This document shows positions 62,184-64,000 of a stretch of 64,000 nucleotides of DNA, one piece after another (position 1 is the stretch's first letter; every line of letters starts with the position of its first letter). The position numbers and the translations under genes were made by a program. Source of the stretch: Zestomonas carbonaria (GTDB taxonomy: Bacteria > Pseudomonadota > Gammaproteobacteria > Pseudomonadales > Pseudomonadaceae); contig NZ_CAJFCI010000015.1 of assembly GCF_904061905.1 (NCBI RefSeq), positions 20,681-84,680 of the forward strand. The letters run 5' to 3'. Below the pieces are notes generated by a model that was not told the origin of the DNA, ran no database searches, and saw only the letters and a program-made list of their open reading frames with translations.

Positions 62184-62199
62184 CGTATGCTAGCATACG
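62184..62199. promoter_or_regulatory. Perfect 16-bp palindrome in the serA / D-2-hydroxyglutarate dehydrogenase gap
   Basis: CGTATGCTAGCATACG is perfectly palindromic and lies near the centre of the divergent gap, 74 bp from the dehydrogenase start and 101 bp from serA. TATGCT occurs on both strands within it and could serve as overlapping -10 elements, or the site could be an operator controlling both genes. Confidence 0.65.
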
Positions 62200-62300
62200 C
62201 CCCCCGTGAATCGCGCCCGCCCAGAGGGTGTTCCGACTTGCGGGGCCGGCCTCCCCCGCCGGCCGCCCAGACCTTTCTACCGGGATCGACAGGTACGCAG

Positions 62301-63533
62301 ATGAGCAGCAAGACCTCTCTCGACAAGAGCAAGATCAAGTTCCTTCTCCTCGAAGGTGTTCACCAGAACGCGGTGGACACCCTGAAAGCCGCCGGCTACA
62401 GCAACATCGAGTACCTGAAGGGCGCGCTGTCCGGCGACGAGCTGAAGGAAAAGATCGCCGACGTGCACTTCATCGGCATCCGCTCGCGTACCCAGCTCAC
62501 CGAGGAAGTCTTCGACTGCGCCAAGAAACTGATCGCCGTCGGCTGCTTCTGCATCGGCACCAACCAGGTCAACCTCAACGCCGCCCGCGAACGCGGCATC
62601 GCGGTGTTCAACGCGCCCTACTCGAACACCCGCTCGGTGGCCGAACTGGTGCTGGCCGAAGCCATCCTGCTGCTGCGCGGCATCCCCGAGAAGAACGCCT
62701 CCTGCCACCGTGGCGGCTGGATCAAGTCGGCGGCCAACTCCTTCGAGATCCGCGGCAAGAAGCTCGGCATCGTCGGCTACGGCTCGATCGGCACCCAGCT
62801 CTCGGTGCTCGCCGAAGCGCTCGGCATGCAGGTGTACTTCTACGACGTGGTGACCAAGCTGCCGCTGGGTAACGCCCAGCAGGTCGGCAACCTGCACGAA
62901 CTGCTCGGCCTGGCCGACATCGTCTCGCTGCACGTGCCGGAGCTGCCGTCCACCCAGTGGATGATCGGCGAGAAGGAAATCCGCGCCATGAAGAAGGGCG
63001 GCATCCTGATCAACGCCGCGCGCGGCACCGTGGTCAAGCTGGACGCGCTGGCCGAGGCAATCAAGGACGAACACCTGATCGGCGCCGCCATCGACGTGTT
63101 CCCGGTGGAGCCGAAGTCCAACGACGAGGAATTCGAAAGCCCGCTGCGTGGCCTGGACCGCGTGATCCTCACCCCGCACATCGGTGGCTCGACCGCCGAG
63201 GCGCAGGCCAACATCGGCCTGGAAGTGGCCGAGAAGCTGGTCAAGTACAGCGACAACGGCACCTCGGTGTCCTCGGTCAACTTCCCGGAAGTCGCCCTGC
63301 CGTCGCACCCCGGCAAGCACCGCCTGCTGCACATCCACGCCAACATCCCCGGCGTGATGAGCGAGATCAACAAGGTGTTCGCCGACAACGGCATCAACAT
63401 CTCCGGCCAGTACCTGCAGACCAACGACAAGGTCGGCTACGTGGTGATCGACGTCGATGCCGAGTACTCGGACCTGGCGCTGGAAAAACTGCAGCAGGTC
63501 AACGGGACCATCCGTAGCCGCGTGCTGTTCTGA
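62301..63533 (+). CDS. serA: D-3-phosphoglycerate dehydrogenase
   Basis: SerA (410 aa) oxidises 3-phosphoglycerate to phosphohydroxypyruvate, the first step of serine synthesis. NAD-binding is VGYGSIGTQ (around 159-166), the catalytic Arg/Glu/His set includes TPHIGGSTAEAQ, and a C-terminal ACT domain (HIHANIPGVMSEINKVF, residues about 335-410) gives serine feedback. It is the E. coli-type SerA, which can also reduce 2-oxoglutarate, matching the divergent dehydrogenase. Start 62301 is chosen within a longer open frame. Confidence 0.97.
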   Translation: MSSKTSLDKSKIKFLLLEGVHQNAVDTLKAAGYSNIEYLKGALSGDELKEKIADVHFIGIRSRTQLTEEVFDCAKKLIAVGCFCIGTNQVNLNAARERGIAVFNAPYSNTRSVAELVLAEAILLLRGIPEKNASCHRGGWIKSAANSFEIRGKKLGIVGYGSIGTQLSVLAEALGMQVYFYDVVTKLPLGNAQQVGNLHELLGLADIVSLHVPELPSTQWMIGEKEIRAMKKGGILINAARGTVVKLDALAEAIKDEHLIGAAIDVFPVEPKSNDEEFESPLRGLDRVILTPHIGGSTAEAQANIGLEVAEKLVKYSDNGTSVSSVNFPEVALPSHPGKHRLLHIHANIPGVMSEINKVFADNGINISGQYLQTNDKVGYVVIDVDAEYSDLALEKLQQVNGTIRSRVLF

Positions 63534-63550
63534 CCGGCGACCGCGCATGA

Positions 63551-63800
63551 AAAAAAGAGGGGATTAGGGACAGGTGAGCAGTGTGTTTGGCGACTGCCCA
63601 TTTACCTGCTTCCCTGACTGTCAATCCTCTCTTTCCCACGATTCCGCGAAGAACCCTTTTTCTTCCGATTTTCACAACGCCCAATTGGCTGTTTTTTGAC
63701 CGGGCCATTTTTGGCCCGGTCGGGCCAAAAATGGCCCGGTCGTTTCCCCTTATGGATCAGTGACTTACGAGCGACCGAGCCAAAAATGGCCCGCTCGACC
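63551..63800. repeat. Inverted repeats upstream of hcp
   Basis: The 443-bp gap 63534-63976 has no gene before hcp. A long imperfect hairpin (AAAGAGGGGATTAGGGACAGG... with ...AATCCTCTCTTT, 63554-63635) follows serA. Then there is a perfect 21-bp inverted repeat (63698-63718 and 63721-63741, arms GACCGGGCCATTTTTGGCCC plus G, 2-bp spacer), each arm itself containing GGGCCA-TTT-TGGCCC. A third related copy (CCGAGCCAAAAATGGCCCGC) lies at 63775-63794. Confidence 0.85.
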
Positions 63801-63901
63801 CCGAAAAACCGGCCTTTTTCGCCTTTCGGACCGGCGAAGACGATGTGGCGATCTTCGGTAAGCAATTGATTCAAATGGACTTTTACCCTGAAGAGTAGGG
63901 G

Positions 63902-63918
63902 TTGGCACGCATCCTGCC
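63902..63918 (+). promoter_or_regulatory. Sigma-54-type promoter of hcp
   Basis: TTGGCACGCATCCTGCC has the -24 GG (63904-63905) and -12 GC (63916-63917) exactly 10 bp apart, and TGGCACG matches the consensus; the -12 part CTGC differs by one base from TTGC. It lies about 60 bp upstream of the hcp start codon. Type VI hcp genes in Pseudomonas are often RpoN-dependent. Confidence 0.7.
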
Positions 63919-63976
63919 TTGTCGCCGACGCCGCCCCGGAGCGGCTTTCCGGCCACGAATGACAAAGGAGATTGTC

Positions 63977-64000
63977 ATGCCTACTCCCGCCTACATCAGC
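63977..64000 (+). CDS. hcp: Hcp-family type VI secretion protein (first 8 codons only)
   Basis: Eight codons (MPTPAYIS) follow an AAGGAG ribosome site 7 bp upstream and then leave the window. MPTPAYIS is the characteristic start of Hcp, the tube protein and secreted component of type VI systems, of the HcpA/B/C group in Pseudomonas. The sigma-54-type promoter supports the call. The rest of the gene and any effector genes lie beyond the right edge. Confidence 0.75.

Overview
The window is a GC-rich (about two-thirds G+C by eye), gene-dense chromosomal segment from a Pseudomonas of the P. aeruginosa / citronellolis / nitroreducens type. Product content and local order match, from memory, the ftsE-ftsY to serA stretch of the P. 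aeruginosa chromosome read in reverse (M16 proteases, rsmD, coaD, fdx, ggt, mutM, ilvD, folA, thyA-lgt, ptsP-rppH, ilvA, rpiA, carP/carO, serA). No tRNA, rRNA, transposase, prophage or CRISPR array was seen. The species is not identified.

Layout. 1-6.4 kb: ftsE (cut by the edge) and ftsY on the minus strand; two M16 peptidase genes, rsmD and a YheT-type hydrolase on plus. 6.4-12 kb: small HTH regulator, small basic protein, TetR regulator facing an aldehyde dehydrogenase / Tat small subunit / GMC oxidoreductase operon with a palindromic operator in its promoter. 12-22 kb: coaD, ferredoxin, gamma-glutamyltransferase, Na/Pi cotransporter, small secreted protein, acyltransferase, mutM, HDOD protein, 23S rRNA methyltransferase-like gene. 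22-27 kb: polyamine-type ABC importer whose operon is interrupted by a large structured non-coding element. 27-34 kb: ilvD, two NCS2 nucleobase permeases, phosphoesterase, folA. 34-39.5 kb: two secreted paralogues of unknown function and a DUF2868/DUF3482 pair. 39.5-46.3 kb: phosphonate locus (PhnZ-like HD oxygenase, FAD oxidoreductase, 2-aminoethylphosphonate-type ABC importer, LysR regulator). 46.3-56 kb: thyA, lgt, TauE-type exporter, NRDE protein, ptsP, rppH, HAD phosphatase, membrane protein, ilvA, rpiA, YegP-like protein. 56.8-59.3 kb: calcium-response-type carP-carO-carP cassette with a CarR/BqsR-type box. 60-64 kb: FAH-family hydrolase, D-2-hydroxyglutarate dehydrogenase divergent from serA, then a sigma-54-type promoter and the first eight codons of an hcp (type VI secretion) gene.

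The most unusual property is the density and placement of extragenic palindromic repeats. I distinguish nine families (called A-I in the entries), many arranged as inverted pairs of the REPIN kind. Several lie inside operons, and at least five genes (rsmD, tetR, the DUF3482 gene, the phosphonate lysR and the NRDE gene) take their stop codon from the first bases of a repeat, usually as ...CCG-TAG so that the protein ends in proline. Other notable points are a BqsR/CarR box TTAAG-N6-TTAAG upstream of carO, a perfect 16-bp palindrome between serA and its D-2-hydroxyglutarate dehydrogenase partner, a nested inverted-repeat element within the polyamine transporter operon, and a perfect 21-bp inverted repeat upstream of hcp.
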